Position numbers and translations under genes: made by a program. Shown piece after piece: positions 41,301 to 55,525 of a stretch of 64,000 nt of DNA; the first letter of the stretch is position 1, and every line of letters begins with the position of its first letter. Under the pieces are notes generated by a model that had not been told where the DNA came from, did no database searches, and saw only the letters and a program-made list of their open reading frames with translations. Where the stretch lies: positions 2,292,059 to 2,356,058 of the forward strand of contig WBMV01003161.1 of assembly GCA_013396655.1 (NCBI GenBank), in the 5' to 3' direction. The DNA comes from Campylorhamphus procurvoides (taxonomy: Eukaryota > Chordata > Aves > Passeriformes > Dendrocolaptidae).

Positions 41301-44300
41301 TAAATTCCCTTGAAACAGAACGACAAAGCAGGCAATGAACATATAGCACAGAAAAATTTTGTGCAGCTCCAACTGTGTTCCTCCACCACCTTCAGCCCTA
41401 ACCACCAGTTTTGCGGGCTCAATCAACACACAGTCAGCATAGGGGTTGCGAAGCTGCTGATGTGACAGGCTACAGGACCTAAATTGCAAAAATGTGCTGT
41501 GGCTTAGACTCAGACTAATTCTGAATCATTTCTGGTGCTCGCGCTCCAGGAGGGAATGCTCTTCTCGCTTCCTTTCTGTTATCCCTCAGTCTAACGGAGG
41601 TGGTCAAGGGAAGCAGTCAGATCCTCAGGGTATCTACATATCTTGGCAGTAGTTAAGAATTCAGTTTCCACTGATTTTTAGTGGGTGTTAGACACTCGGA
41701 AAGTGTCTGCTGTGGAGATGTTTGGATGTGTGAGCTCCAAGCTCTTCAAGCAAGGGACTATTTCCTGCAGGGCTTAAGAAAATGAGAGTATGAAGACAAC
41801 AAATAAGGACAAGCTTGGAAAGCAGAAAATGTTTATGTCGAGGAAATTTAACCCCTCATGAAAGAATGAAGCCCAGCCTAGGAGAGAGCTCAGAAGTAAC
41901 TGCAAAACAGGAAGTTTGTTGAATGTTTCCTGAAGGACCAGTTAGGCAGCCGAAAAGTAAGTGGCAAGTTAATCAAAGCCATCTATGTGGTGTGCTACAA
42001 AGCATCGCTTCATGCAAAGTGAAAACTAGGACAGACCAGAGGCTGAGGAGCAGTGAGAAGCTCTCTGTGCTGCACGCCTGGCACAAACCACACTGCTGTC
42101 GTGACTGCCACTGGGACCAGCCCTCTGCTTTCTCATGCAAAGGATGGGGGAAAGGTTTCAGAAAGCAAAGAGCATGGTATAGTCAAACCTTTCACTTGCT
42201 GCTCTGCTGTACGGTGCTAGTGGAAATTAATGGGGGTTTCAAGTACATATATGGATTGCAGAGACATCCGCAGCAGGTCTATTAGCTAATTAGTCAAGAT
42301 CAGCATTTATTTTATCCAACAAGCACTCAGGTAAAGGAGGTAGTTCTCTCTCTGTATATGTCCATTTTACACTTGTTAAGAAGTAGAACAAAGCAGTCTT
42401 ACTAGTAATACCAAGAGTAACTTATCTCCTCCAACGGAGATGCTTGTGGCTGGACAGGGCCAGCATCATGGACCTTCAGCCCCAAAGCCCAAATCTGGCA
42501 GACCTGTACAACCAAGTACAGCTTTTGATAGAGCCTGAGACCAGTCTTGGTCTTACAGTACCGGTTTAGAACAAGGTATCCTAAAATCTGACACATGACC
42601 CCATGTCATCTCAAAGGAGTACTCAATCCATCAGGCTGCTACTGTTTCAGACCTTCCATTTATGCTGTGGGAAGTCTAACACACCTTGCCACAATCCTGT
42701 ATCTGAGGATGAAATGTCCAGCAAATAAACATATTTCAACCATTTAAGTAGCTTCACTTAACAAATACAAGAAACACTTTCAATTAATATCACCAGAGTA
42801 ATGTGACACTTTCCATGCTGTTAATGAAGCAAACATTAATACCATGTTATAATCAGTTCTAATCTTTCTGGCATCATTTCACACCCATGGATAACTCATT
42901 CCCTAACTCGGTACCTACAGCTCATGTTGGACGAGACCCCCAGCCACAACCAAATCCCAGCACCCTGAGAACTCTATCTCTGCTAATCCCAGCCCTTTAC
43001 AGCAGCTCAGACCAGAGCAATCTAAAAAAGGAGACACATGAAGTCACTTAGGCTTATCTCTCTAATTGCCTGCCTGTGAACCCGGGGTTTGGTGTCAGCC
43101 ACTTGCACTCACATCAGACACGGCAGCCAGAAAAATCAGACCTAAAATATTTACTGCGAGCATTTTGAGAACTGCAAGTGAAACTACTGAAATCCTGCTT
43201 ACTGCTGAAACTCCAAATGGGTAACAAAGCCAGAGTTCATGCCTTTCCCCTGCTGCAGCCCTTTCCAGGTCTGTGGCTGGGTAACACAGACGCCAATTCT
43301 CTCGACAGCTTTCTTGCACTGCCCAGTGCCAACAGAGTGAAAATGTTAATGAATACCATCCTATAAATATTTAATGCACATTTTCCTGCGAGTCCTGCTG
43401 TGATTAAATAGCCACCTCGTTACTCAAGCCCATCTTTCTTTCTTTTTTATCTTTGCACAAAATACCAAGAGTTGGAACTATACCCATGCGACTGAGCTGC
43501 TGGAAACATCACTGCATAAACCAACACCAACAGGGCAAAATCCAAACACAGATTTCCAAGGAATGTAAAGAGAGATCGAACCCTGTCAGAGTAAATATTT
43601 CCTCCCAGCTACCTCCTCCCAGGATCAGCAGAGAAAGAAAAGCAGAGGGGACAAGTCAACAGTATTTTTTCTTCTTGAGTGCAGTTATTTGTCTGGTTTT
43701 ATTGTCCTTCTCCATTGCATTTGGAGGTCTTGGCCACAACGGGGGTCCACTGCAAGTACCATCAGATAAGGGAATCCCTGGGTACCACCCCGGGGCTGGC
43801 TCTGCTCTGACACCAACCCCTGAACAGCTGCAACAGGAATTCTGCTGTTCTCCTCCATCTGCAGCTTGGAGGATGTCCACGATTTGTCTGAGGTTACACA
43901 AGCAATCCAGGACAGATGTGGAAAGGAACATTGATCACCCAGAGGCACTGCTCCATTGGTGACGTTCACCCCTGGTGTGCAAAGCACAGCTGACCACAAA
44001 ATCCACCACAGCTGCGTTTGCAACGTCACAACAATCATTTAGGCATCATGATATAGAAATACTGTTTTCTGGGCCACTAGAATTGATGCATTTGAGTCCT
44101 TCCCACCAACCCTCAGCTACTTTGCAAACCAAAGTGAGAGCTGCAATTCCCCTGGGATACCCTGGAGCACAAGAATAACTCTGAGCACGGAGAGTCAGCC
44201 AGGGCTGGCAGCGCTGGGTTTGGGGTTTGTGCACACTGCCAAACGTGACACGTGGGATTTTGAGTGCTGCCATCCAAGCACGTCCCAGCTGGAGCGAGTG

Positions 44301-45303
44301 CTGGTGCTGGAGACACGTCTGTGCCGCTCCCTGTGGTTCTCTGCTTTGCGGGGCAGTGCTCTGGGCCATAGGAAATGTTTCCTCAGAGATAGCAAAGTTG
44401 TACAGTCCAGATCCATGCCAAGCTGGTAAAAATGTAAGAGACTCAAAGGACTAACGCTCGTGTACGTCAGAACTTTTGGTAATTCCTCCCAAATACATAA
44501 TTTTTTGGCACAGATGCTAAAATGTAACTGAAGGGCAAGCCTTTAGTTCCGTTTCAGCTGGGAGAGCCCCAGCTCCTGTCTCTCCAATTTATATATGGAA
44601 GCAGGCTCATTACACAATATGTGTTTCAGCGAGTTCTGTGCTGGGAAGGGTGTGAAGTTAAGGCTAACAAGGGGAATATCATTAAGAGTAATAAACAGTA
44701 CAAAAGAAAGAACAAATAGGCTGGTCTGAAGCATGGGCTGCTGCCACGTGTATGACAAAGAGTCTCCAAAGAGAAACATTTGAGTCTCTTTACTCTGAGA
44801 TTCAGGAAATAGGGCAGCAAAGGACAGGGTGTGGGGAATACTGGTGAAGAACTGGTGCCAGCTGGAGAGGTTGCTTTTGAAGTGTTGTGGAGAGACACCG
44901 AGTTATCAACACAGCACCATATGCTAATACATGGGAAATTTAAAGGCCACTGGGGATTGAAAGATGCATTATCCCCTTCAGAACTGCTCCTGAGACACCA
45001 CCCTAGCCCCAGTCCAGTTAATACACAAAAACAGAGCTTTCAGAAGGCCACGTCAACTTATTTTGTTTGTCTGCATAGCACTGATGCCAGGAATAAATGT
45101 ACATCTGTACTGTCTCATTTCAAATTCACTGCTGCCAGCAGAGCCAGCCCATGGGATGCACCAACACCCATCTCTTGGACTCAAGGCCTCAGATGCCAGC
45201 AAATTTCCCCTGCCAGCCTGAAAGGGCTGGGTGAATTTATAGATCACCACCTTCATGAGTAAAGCAATGGTGCTATTTTACTGAGCCTCTGGAAGCAGCT
45301 CAC
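32301..45303. other. Presumed PRICKLE2 5' intron or upstream DNA, middle part
   Basis: About 13 kb without a supportable gene. It contains no CR1 copy that I recognise. AT-rich, low-CpG blocks at about 36700-37210 and 38440-39010 look unlike decayed repeats and could be conserved noncoding elements, but that is impression only. A 243-codon plus-strand frame at 35100-35831 resembles no protein I know. A perfect minus-strand donor motif (CAG|GTAAGT) occurs at 40998-40999 without other exon evidence. Confidence 0.5.
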
Positions 45304-45389
45304 CTCCAGCCCCCCCAAAGCATCTCTGCTGGGGAAGGATCTGCTGGTGCCCAGCAGGATGCTCCAGCACCTCTGGTGTGGTCCCTCAT
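45304..45389 (-). CDS. PRICKLE2: Speculative upstream coding exon of PRICKLE2
   Basis: On the minus strand an ATG at 45387-45389 opens 28 codons plus two bases, ending at a good donor, GGAG|GTGAGC. The trailing AG joined to the first G of the exon at 21730 makes an arginine codon. The junction then reads [12 protein letters not shown], in phase with PRICKLE2. PRICKLE3 and relatives have a similar HGWRKICQHCKC. However, the rest of the candidate (rich in Ala, Gly and Pro) lacks the extra cysteines I recall upstream of that motif in PRICKLE3. This may be a chance match. Confidence 0.2.
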
Positions 45390-46839
45390 CACCACACTGA
45401 CACTGTGACAGCCCCACAGAACCCTGATGCGGCAGCACCAGGGAAGCCAGTTCACCTGAGCTCCCTTGCTGACTTAAGATGACAGCTGCCTTTTGGAGAG
45501 GCAAAAAAAAACCTTTTAAAAAAGAAAAAACAGGAACTTTTTTCCCCTCCTCTGGGTGAACAAATAGACTCATTTAAGGTGTGAGTAGATGAAGTAGCTA
45601 ATTAAGGAAATAACCAATAACTTAATCAAGATCATTAGAGGAAGCAGCATGTTGCTACCATGATTTAAATGGTAGCAGAGCAAAATATGCTTGTGCAACT
45701 GAAGCTTTCAAAACCTACAGACAGCCTGATCCACATGGGGGGAGCTTCCCATATCACCCCGTTGCTGGTGCCAAAGCCACTGAGGAAAACACTCAAATCT
45801 CCTGGTAATTTCCCACAGACTGAACATTTAATCATCCCCAGCCGCCAGTGAAAAAATCCCAAGTGAATGATTTGCATGTGGAGAGGAACTCACTGTAAGC
45901 AGCAGCAGGGTCTTCTGCCCCGGAATGCAGTCCCCGCCTGTTTTAGGCAGCGCGGAGAACAATCCCTTTGCAGAAATAAAGTCAAATACGTTGGGCCATA
46001 TGAGTTTTGCTTTTGGCATCTTGTGCTGACTGTGCTCCTCAGCCAGCTGCCCCTGGGATGGACTCTGGGATTTCTCTACCCCCAAGGGGTGTTTGCACAC
46101 CAGTGCCACGTCTCTCCCTCTAATTACTCCACCAGTTGCACAGATAAAACATCTGCTGAAAGAGGGAAGGAATCCTAAAGCACACAAATAATTTGCACTG
46201 CCTAAACAAAGGCAAACAGAGGATGCTGTTAAACCTTCCCCCCCACCGCGGCAAGCAGCCCCAAGGAGCTCTGCCCAGAGCAGACTCCACAGACTGCAGG
46301 CTCCTCTGCCTCTCCAGCAGGAATAAATCCTTGTTTCCAACCAAAACTGCGGTTTGTTACTAACACAGCCTCCTTCTGTTTAATTCCTAAATTATCCTAA
46401 AGCAACTGAATTCAGCAAGTTGATTAAGTACTTAAAAGACTTTGTATCCTTCAAAAGAAGCCTTTGTTTCTCGTGAAAGAAAATTGGACTTTTTCTCCTG
46501 AATTCGTGCTAACAAAGACATAGGAAATCCAACATCCCGAAGTTAAAAATACCCTTTTATCCTGTATTAAACACAGCTGCCAAAGGTACAAAATTCGCAT
46601 TTTGTCATTCCACACAAATCCTTGCAACAGCTGAGAGGACACAGCACGTTTGGAAACCCCCAGCTGAAGATAAGCCTCAGCCTCCCGCGGGGTTTTACTC
46701 TTCAGGGGTTTTTCAATAGAGTGAAAAAGCAGGAGCAGCTCAGGGGCTGGTGACAGAAGTCATGTTTGCATCAGGGAAAAAAGTTTTACTGCGCCCAGAC
46801 ATTAGGTGAGATATCAGCGGAGGACACAGCACATCCCCG

Positions 46840-47260
46840 CTGCTGGGGGGGACCTGGCTGTCCCTGGTCCCTGGCATCCCCTGGGCTCTGCCCACACCGA
46901 GAACCAGCGCTGGCAAAGGCCGGCAGGAATCAGGGCTGGGAGGGAAAATCATTTCCTAACGCAAACATTTGTACAGCATTAAAGCGGCTTATACTTTCAG
47001 ATGCTGTAAATCGGGCGCGATTACTTACCCCGGCTAAACAGGCATTCACACGCAGGGAAAGCCCCACGAAACGGGTGAGGGCAGAGAGGAGGACGGGCAG
47101 GAGGGACCGTGGGGCATCCTCTGGAGGGGCTGTCTGTGCCCCGACAGCGGTGCGGTCAGATGGGGAGGGCAGGTCCGCCTGCGGGAGCGACGCCCACCGC
47201 ACTTTTAGCTTATTGGAGAAGTCTTAAGACCCGGTCCAATCCTGTCCCTTCACCCAAATG
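46840..47260 (-). promoter_or_regulatory. GC-rich patch with a strong splice donor, candidate distal first exon
   Basis: CpG is moderately enriched (about two dozen in 420 bases). On the minus strand AGCCGGG|GTAAGTAA is an excellent donor, with the last exonic base at 47029. Joined to the acceptor at 21731, the PRICKLE2 frame hits TAG within three codons, so such an exon would be 5' untranslated. The exon start is not determinable from the sequence. Confidence 0.3.
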
Positions 47261-50200
47261 TAGCTCTTTGCAGAGCCAACATCCCTTCCAGTTTTGACTA
47301 GCGGTATGAAAGCAAAGTTACCTTGCCAGTATATAAATCACAAGGAGAAAAGCAGCGGCAGCAACAACAAAAATCCCTCACTCAATTTGCTTTCTCTCTG
47401 CCCCAAAAAGTATATTTACCTGCTTGGAGGGGACCACAGCTGTGTGAGAGCACTGAAGAAAGCCTGAAACTCTCAGCATCTATCACTGGATCAAAAATCA
47501 GTAAGGTAAATAAATACCAGAATGCCCATAAATCCACTATTTTTAAGAATGCCTGCTGGTACTGCTGTCACATCTGGGGCAGGACTGTAACACGTATGGA
47601 GGTGGTTTGCAGAAACCATCAGCACAATTCCTAAAGTTATACTGAATTTCACAAAGGTAACTACTGAATTATAAAGCACTTCTGGCAAACAGCCTGGCTG
47701 GCCAAAACGTATGGTTTGCCCTCTTTTTTTCAGCCTGATGCAGACACCGACTGTAGAGACACTTCTTTCTCTGCTACACACCAATCTAGATGTGTGGCCA
47801 TGGTGCTCACTTTCGACACTTGGGCTACCCTGGGTCTGCTGGCAGCAGCTCAGAAAGCAAAGGGCTACACCACGAGCAGCTGCCTGCAGCAGGCAGGACC
47901 TGGAAACCTGCCTTCATCCACAAACAAGGGACAGGCAGGGATAAAAGCCTCTCGTGCAACTGCACATTCCAGCAGTCGGTTACAGATGTGCAACCCTGGA
48001 GCAGCTCCAGGGCGTGGGCTGGCGTCTGGGTGAGCTCTGAATGCACACACACAGCTACCTCGAGCGAGGGGGGAGCGAGTGGTCTGCGCTCCAGGTGTCC
48101 CGGCGGACACGCAGCAGGATCCAGATGTGGGCAAGCTGCCCCAGCCCTCGCACAGGCCAGCGTTTCAATGAGGTCTATTCATGGAGGAGTGAGTGAGCAG
48201 GGCTTCAAGGAACACAGAGGAAGTGCTTTTGAGGGGTATTCCCATTGTAAGTCCAAGAAGCCCCTTTTGCATTCTAACCCCCCCCACACACGCTACTGCA
48301 AGCTTTAAATATAGAAATAATCAAAACATACATTAGAAGAAGAATTTAGAACTTGGCAGGGTTGATCTAAGAACCATCCCACTTGGGAGTGGGGCTTGAA
48401 AAGCACGGGCAGCCTCGGGGAGGGTTGAGCCTGGCTCTCCAGGAACAAAAGCAGCTTACAAACCAGGTTTGCCACGTGAGAGCCTAATTAGAGACCGAAG
48501 CCCACACAGCAAACAGACAGACTACAGAGGAAATTGGAGTCTAATTTACATGGAGAACGATTACTTACTGCAACCAATTAGTGTCAAGCTGACTGACAGA
48601 ATACCCAAAATATATTCTCCCCACCCTCCCCTGCAAGTCTGAGCTTTACTTGCTGCGTTATTTTCCCTGGGTTCTTCAGTAGGTGAGCAGTAGCACCTCA
48701 TCACTAGACACAGGACAGCAAACAGAGACATTCTGAGCTTCCCCACAACAAACACAGAGTTAGAGCCACCCACGTGTCACCCAGCAGCAGCCCCAGCCGA
48801 GCCAGGGATAGCAACAGTGGAGAGCAGGGCAGTGCAGTTTCTTTCCTGGTCTTAAATCCTTAAATGGCACCCTGAAAGTCCCAAAATTAATTATTTAGGA
48901 GAGGTGTTTGCTCCTTATCTGAGCATGTATTCTGCATGGGGGCTTTCACAACCTCATTTGCAAACATCTAGTAGAACTTCAGGTAAACCTTGTGTCCGTG
49001 TTGCTTTTGCAAGGTGATCCAGGGCCATGAGTTTCAGGCCCCAAGACACATCAGTGGTGTCTGCCACAGGAAAGCACCATCCTACAGCATCGTTGCTGCT
49101 ACTCAGGACACTCAGCTCCAGATACCTGCTCAGCTGCTCGTGAAACAGCCCTTTCTTTGCAGACCAGTCACCCCTCTCTGGTTGTGCTGTTCCCCATGCA
49201 CTGGCAGGACCACCACTGCCCAGTGGGGGAATGGGGAATCCCACAGCTCCTGGAGAGAGCCAACATGGACAGAAAAACAACCTGGCTGGCACAGCATAGG
49301 ATGCCCATGGTCCCACCAGTATCTGCACAGGGGAAGGACATCACCTTTGTTCAGGGCTTCTCTCCTCAGCTGTCCTGGAAGAGGACAACATCACATCTCC
49401 CAAAGTACAAGCCTACTGCAAGTTCTGCAGAAAACCTGTCCCTCCTCTTTGTCAATTAGTGCCCAATGGGTAAATCTACTTTAAAAGCTCCTGAAATGTA
49501 CACATGGAACTGACCAAATGCCATCTACCTTCCTTTTATGTTACAAAAGAAACAACTCATTCTGTCATCATTTTTCCCTTCCCAACACCATGCTAATTAT
49601 TAACAGGACTGACTAATTGCTGTCCTTTCCTCCACACCCTGGATATGTGCATTTGGAATGCACAATGACAACAGCATTTCAATGCAACTTGCTGCTATTC
49701 TTCATAAATTCTTAAGGACAGTCTGTCTGAGCAGCCTCTCTGACTGCTCATCAGAGAGCTTTTGTGTACATATACTCAGGCACACAGAGAATGCATTTTG
49801 GATATTTAAGACCAGGCAACCAGCCCTTCCCTTGAAAAGCACCAATATAAAGCATATTTAAAGACTTTATGAGTGTTCTGTATGGATAAGATAAGCTATT
49901 CTTTTAATCTCTGCAGGCTACATGGGTATATGGCATTTTAAAGGAAACTTATCCTAAAAAGAAAACTTGGAGGAAATGCTTCATGGAATATCTAGTAGCT
50001 GCTTGGTAATATCTGGAGACAGCTATGACCTCAGGTGGGGTAAAGCATTAGCAGGGATCCTTTGAATTTCAGCTCACTTCATGTCAAAAGTGCTAAACCA
50101 ACTTACACCACAGAAGCACCATCAAGACTAGTAACACAGGATATCTCATCTGGGTCTCCTCTGGGTACAGATGAAACATCAGAAAGGCTGCAAGTCCTCG

Positions 50201-52945
50201 TAGCTCTGGTCTACCTCTTGGTTAAATTAAAATCTCTGTTAATGACCAAGTGGATGCAATGAAAATGCATGTGTGCTCAAACTCCTCTGAATTAGGCTGT
50301 TAATCTGGTGTTTGTGCTCCTGGAGTTTATCTCCTCCACACCTCCCTTCTCCCCTGGGAACTGACTCTCTGCCACTTTATCTGCAGCTCTAAGGACAACA
50401 CACACTGCTTCGTTTTTAAATTCCCCTCCAGTGCTATGCCCCGAACCAGCTCTTCAGAGAGGGGGCCTCCACCAGCTGTAATTCCCATTAATTCCTCTTA
50501 CAATTAACAGGTCAGCTCACTCCACCCCGATGACAGTGGGCTTCGGAAGTCCAACTCTATCAAAATTATCTATGCATGAAAGACAATCATTACAGGAGCA
50601 AACGCCTCGCTGAGACTTTTATCAGCTGTGCACTCGCTGCTCGCTGTTGTGCCGCTAATGGCTTTATAGAGAGAGGGGAGAGCTTCAGCCTCAGCACTCT
50701 GCGGTGGCTCCAGGCACAGGAGTCTCTCTGTGCTGGGCGAGATGTTGATTATAAAGCTGTGGAGGCAATCACTCCTGGAGAGGGGCAAGGGCAGGCAGGA
50801 GCACAGGGAAATTAGAGAAACCTTCTGAGTGTATCCCATTAGGGCTGGTGGCAATTACGTGTGCTGATCAAGGAGGTGGGCTTCTCAGAACCCCCTCTGA
50901 AATTACCAGGAGGGGAGGGAAGGTGAGAAAAAGAAGGGAAAAAGGAGAAAAACACAAGCAGCAGAATAACCTTCAACAATGGCTGCAGACACCCCCCAGC
51001 TGCCTGGGAGTGGGGCACAGGGGAGCAGCCTCCTCCCTGCAGGCATCTCCATGCTGGTGGTCACTCAGAGGAGACCCACAGAGATAAAAGGCAGTAGGAC
51101 CAGTAGAAAAATGCTTGTAAAAATGCTAATGGTCTCAGGTCCTTTTAAACCACCTCAAGCACTGCTAAATCACTTCTTTTATTTGCTTTCTGGTGGGATT
51201 TGCTTAAGTTTGAGCTCTCCATGTTTATGCTCATACACTGCACATCCTGGTGCTCAGGTCAATGCCAGCGTGGACCCGTGAGCCAACTCACAATGCAACC
51301 ATCATTGTCAAGCTCTGCAGACTATCCTTCCCCTCATCTTTCCACTTTTTTCATTGGTTGCACGGGAAGAAATGAAGAAACCAACTTAACAGCACCTTCC
51401 TTTCAATATGCACTATTGGGAGCTATTGTAATAATAAAAACCAGAAGGAAAGGCAACAACTTTCACTGCAAGCACTGTGCAGCCTTGCAGTCCTGACCCT
51501 TAAACTCCTGACAAGGTGACACATTATTAAGAAATATCCATATTAATCCTGACTATAAAGTCCTACATTCAGCCAATTAAACTGCCTGAGTGGCTGAGTG
51601 CTCCTGGAGACCTCTGTATTCTCCTTTTTATTTTTCTTTTTTAATGCCCTCTTAGGGAAAGGAATGGCTTCTGCAGAGATGAGCCACCCAGCTCCTTCCA
51701 GCCTCACTGTGTGTGTATAAAATGTTTTTGGCTGCTTTCAAACACTGCACATTAATCTGCGCGATGGAGCCTGTCTCCTTCAGTGTTCCGTGATTTCTCT
51801 TCGAGGCGGGTAAGACAGAGCTGTTCCACTTGGCATCACATCGCCTCCCTGCCCCCTTCCCAGCCTTTTAGTTTTTATTTTTTCTTTTGTATTGCCAGAA
51901 TAGCTCACAAGCCATCACCCCAGCACATGTGAGACTGGAGGAGAATATATTGCTGTAGGAGCCCACAGATCTATGAGGCAGCCAGGGTGCTCCAAAACAG
52001 AACTGGAAGATTATAGTTTTAATGTTTCAAATTATGAAAAATACCATCACTCCCTTCCTGCAGCTTAGGACACATCACATCTTTCCCCCGCAGCCAGTTC
52101 TTTACCTGTGGCTGAACCTGGAGTGACAGAAACTGTTTCTTGAATTAAGGGCTGCTGGAAACAAACCCCAGAGAGGTCTTTGGGTGGTGATGACTGGGAT
52201 TTGCTCCGAGCAACGTGAGCTCCACTGTCCCATTTTGATGAGTCCTGCACCGATAAATCAGAGCATTCTCCCCACGCAAAGGGCTGTCTGATACAAAGCC
52301 AAGTATTTTTACTAACACCACTCCCTGGACACGCTTGATCACACCCAGGTTAACCACGAAAGGGATGAGCACCTTTTGCCTCCACAATGGATGGGGCTTC
52401 CCAGGAGGGCAGATGGATGTGAAGGATAAAAGCTGTCTCCGGATGTATGAGCATCCTAAGCCCTGCCAGCTGCTGGAAATCCAGCAGCCTCAGTCTCCTG
52501 CAGCACATCTTGTGTTTTGGAAGCATCAATGGGAATACCATGCACTTTCCCTTCATTCCAAGCATCCCTAAATCCCTAGCTCCTGGCAATTTTACAGTGA
52601 TTAAACACACAGTTCTCGACACTGAAATCCCATAAAAAGAAAAATCCATATGGGGAGTGTCCCTATAAACCAGCTGATACCTGCCAGCAGCCGTAATCTT
52701 GGTGCCATCAGATCTGCACAATAAATGAGTTCATTTTACTGGGGCAAGATTTTTCTACAACTAAAATGGAAACAAAAATTGGCTTGTGAAGATGAACGAT
52801 GCCTGTGAAAGTTTTTTGCTGCGCTTGATTAAATACAGCACACAACAAACCCATTTGTTTCCTCCTTGAACGATAAACTCAATAGTCTAAAATTAAGCCC
52901 AGCAGGGTAAGGAAGATTCTGCATAGATTTTGAAAGATACTGTGA

Positions 52946-52964
52946 TTTTTTTTTTTTTTTTTTT
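52946..52964. repeat. Poly-T run (19 T)
   Basis: A pure homopolymer run. On the minus strand it reads as poly-A but I see no retroposon body next to it. Confidence 0.9.
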
Positions 52965-54785
52965 GGAAAACCTTACTGCAATGTATACACACTTTGCAAA
53001 ATCACTCAAGTACCTCTGGCACTGAACATAAACACAGGGAAAGCTAAAAATCATGTCATATTTTTATCTTGATACAGCCTACTCCACGAAGCACAACTGT
53101 GGTTTGCCATTTCATGATAAACCAACCCTTTGCTTTTGATCATTTTAGTGTGCAACCATGGATGTGAATGTATATTAGTATCATAAAAAGAAAGCAGGAA
53201 GAAAAAGCCCAATCACAGAAGTGCACCAACCCGAACCACACGCTTCCCAACCAAAGGGTACTTGTAGATACCAGAGTTACCATTTCTCTTCTAGACAACT
53301 GATCCTTTTCATGAAAATATAAGAAGCTCTAGAGAAATTCTGGTTCATTGTTATTAAACGAACAGGCCTTATGCTTTTTTTTCCCCCCAAGAAAACGACT
53401 GAAGCTTGGCTTTAGCATAATCCTGAAGATTATTTACATCTTCTGTATTTTTTTCCACTGCTGCTGAATAATCATGGCTCCTTAGAAAACCACTGCCAGA
53501 GAAACATAATTCTTTCCCCCCCACTCCCACCCCTCCTTTCCTCTCTCTTTTACGCGTTTTTATATATTCTTTCTTGCACAGGAGCAGTGAGGAGGCACCA
53601 GGCATGAGTGAAATCCCTGGGGAATGGCTGGGAAGGGGCAGTGTGCACATTGTCTCAAATCCCTCTCCTCAATCGCCAGCTTCCAGACATCTGATGAAGG
53701 GGAGCTTGGGTTGCCTTTCAAACTCTTTTTTTTTCCCAATAGAAAAACCTAAAAGAGGAAAAAATTGTGGCTCGTCAGAAGGCAATGGGAGGAACTGCCT
53801 TCTCCTTTTTGAAGGAAAGGGCTCTAAAACACTGAAGTTTCCTTCAGTATTGGGATGCTTTGGGGAGGGATTCTTAAAAGGATGCTTACAAGGATGCTTC
53901 AAGACAAGCACTTCACTTTCTGCCTCAGCATCCTTATTGTTTCCAGTCACACAACCTCCCTTCCTCTTCTGCTTCTGCCCTGTGCACTAAAATGGCTGTG
54001 CACAGGGAATGAAAACAATTAAATACTCTCAAACAGCCAGGGCTGCAACTGGCATGGTAATGAGGTCATTATGCGCCTAAACGTGCTTTCTAAAAATAAA
54101 TTACATCCAGGTATAGAGATCTCCTGGCTGCACTGTGCCCAGGGAATTGTCTTAATGCAAAATCTCTAACAGCCTGGTTTGGTTTTGCTGTTTCAAAGCA
54201 AACCTGTCCCCATTAGGAGAACAACAAGGGCTTGGCTGATGTGCAGCATCCCAAATTTCAGCTTCTCTCAGGTCAAGGGGAAGCCAAGAGACCTGGTGCT
54301 CTGCACAGCTGAACGCTGCGTTAGAGCCAAGGGCCACCTCTCAATGTACAGACAGGCTCAGGGACCTCTGCTCCACAACCAGGTGCCATCACAGGTCAGG
54401 ACCAACATCTCATCCTGCTCCTGTGATGTGCTCCCTGTCACCACCATGGGGATAGACATTGCCAAGGTCTTGCCTGGGAGGGACCCCATCTGGCAAGCAG
54501 CCTTGGTTAGAATTACACAGCAGCCTGGGCTGCAGAAGGCTCATTTGCAATAATTAGAAGCATGATGTGGGCACATGGGAGACTTCAAAGGACACCGGTA
54601 GCCTCGATGGTACAAGTCTCTTTTTTTAGTGGTCAAGCAGCAAAAACTCCCCTGTGCCCTTGAGCTTCTCTTAATAAACCAAAATTATACAGAATTCTTT
54701 CTTCCTGGAGGTAACCAGACAGGTCACTGCAGAACCCACTCCAGGGAAAGTTAAAAGTCAACATTTTTATTTTAACATGTGCAAT

Positions 54786-54910
54786 TCACAGAGTCACTTA
54801 GGTTGGAAAAGTCCTGTAAGATTATTGAGCCCACCCCTTAACTAGTACTGCCAAGTCCGTCATTAAATCATGTCCCCAAGTGTCACAAGAGACATGTGCA
54901 TGTGTATTCA
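54786..54910 (-). mobile_element. CR1 LINE 3'-end fragment, old subfamily
   Basis: The plus strand reads CAGAGTCACTTAGGTTGGAA, then AGTCCTGTAAGATTATTGAG, CTGCCAAGTCCGTCATTAAA and CATGTCCCCAAGTGTCAC. This is the reverse complement of a CR1 subfamily with the 3' end TTTTCCAACCT. It is diverged and short. It pairs in inverted orientation with the copy at 55526-55636. Confidence 0.82.
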
Positions 54911-55499
54911 CATACACACATATGTTCCCTGCTCCAACACAAGTCATACGGGCTGCTTCGCTTTCACCAGTCTCCCAAACTGAATACAAACAAGGCTTCA
55001 TGTATATTGGAATCTGTAGGAAGCTTAACATTTACTTGGCTTTTGTGTAAACACTTACGTGAATTACACAAGTTTCAGCCAAGAGTCTCGGCACCCTGCC
55101 GTGCCGAGCCAGATAATTCATTACAATTAAAAGCAGAGAGAGAGGCAATCAGGCTCATCCAACACTGGACTGGTATGGATTTGCTCTTCCAAAGGGTTTC
55201 CAATTTGTCTTCACAGCAGCTCAGCTTCTCTGGACGAAACCCCACTGGCATTTGCCTGGTGCTCCATGGGGCTGCTGCTCCTGCACCCAGGGCCAAGCTG
55301 TGTACAGCACGGACCCAGGACACGTAGGTGTCTCAGCCACAGCTGCCCTACACCACCATAACAGGATGGGTTTTGCCTTTGCACCATCTGAGTGAAGACA
55401 GTTCTCACTGCAACTCACCATGCAGGCAGGTGAGTACAGCCCTGAGTGCAGGTTTGATACATACAGAGCATCACATCCTGACAGAAGTACTTTAATATT

Positions 55500-55517
55500 A
55501 ACAATAATAATAATAAT
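55500..55517. repeat. AAT trinucleotide repeat
   Basis: About five AAT units immediately beside the CR1 fragment that begins near 55526. Confidence 0.85.
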
Positions 55518-55525
55518 CTCCAAAA

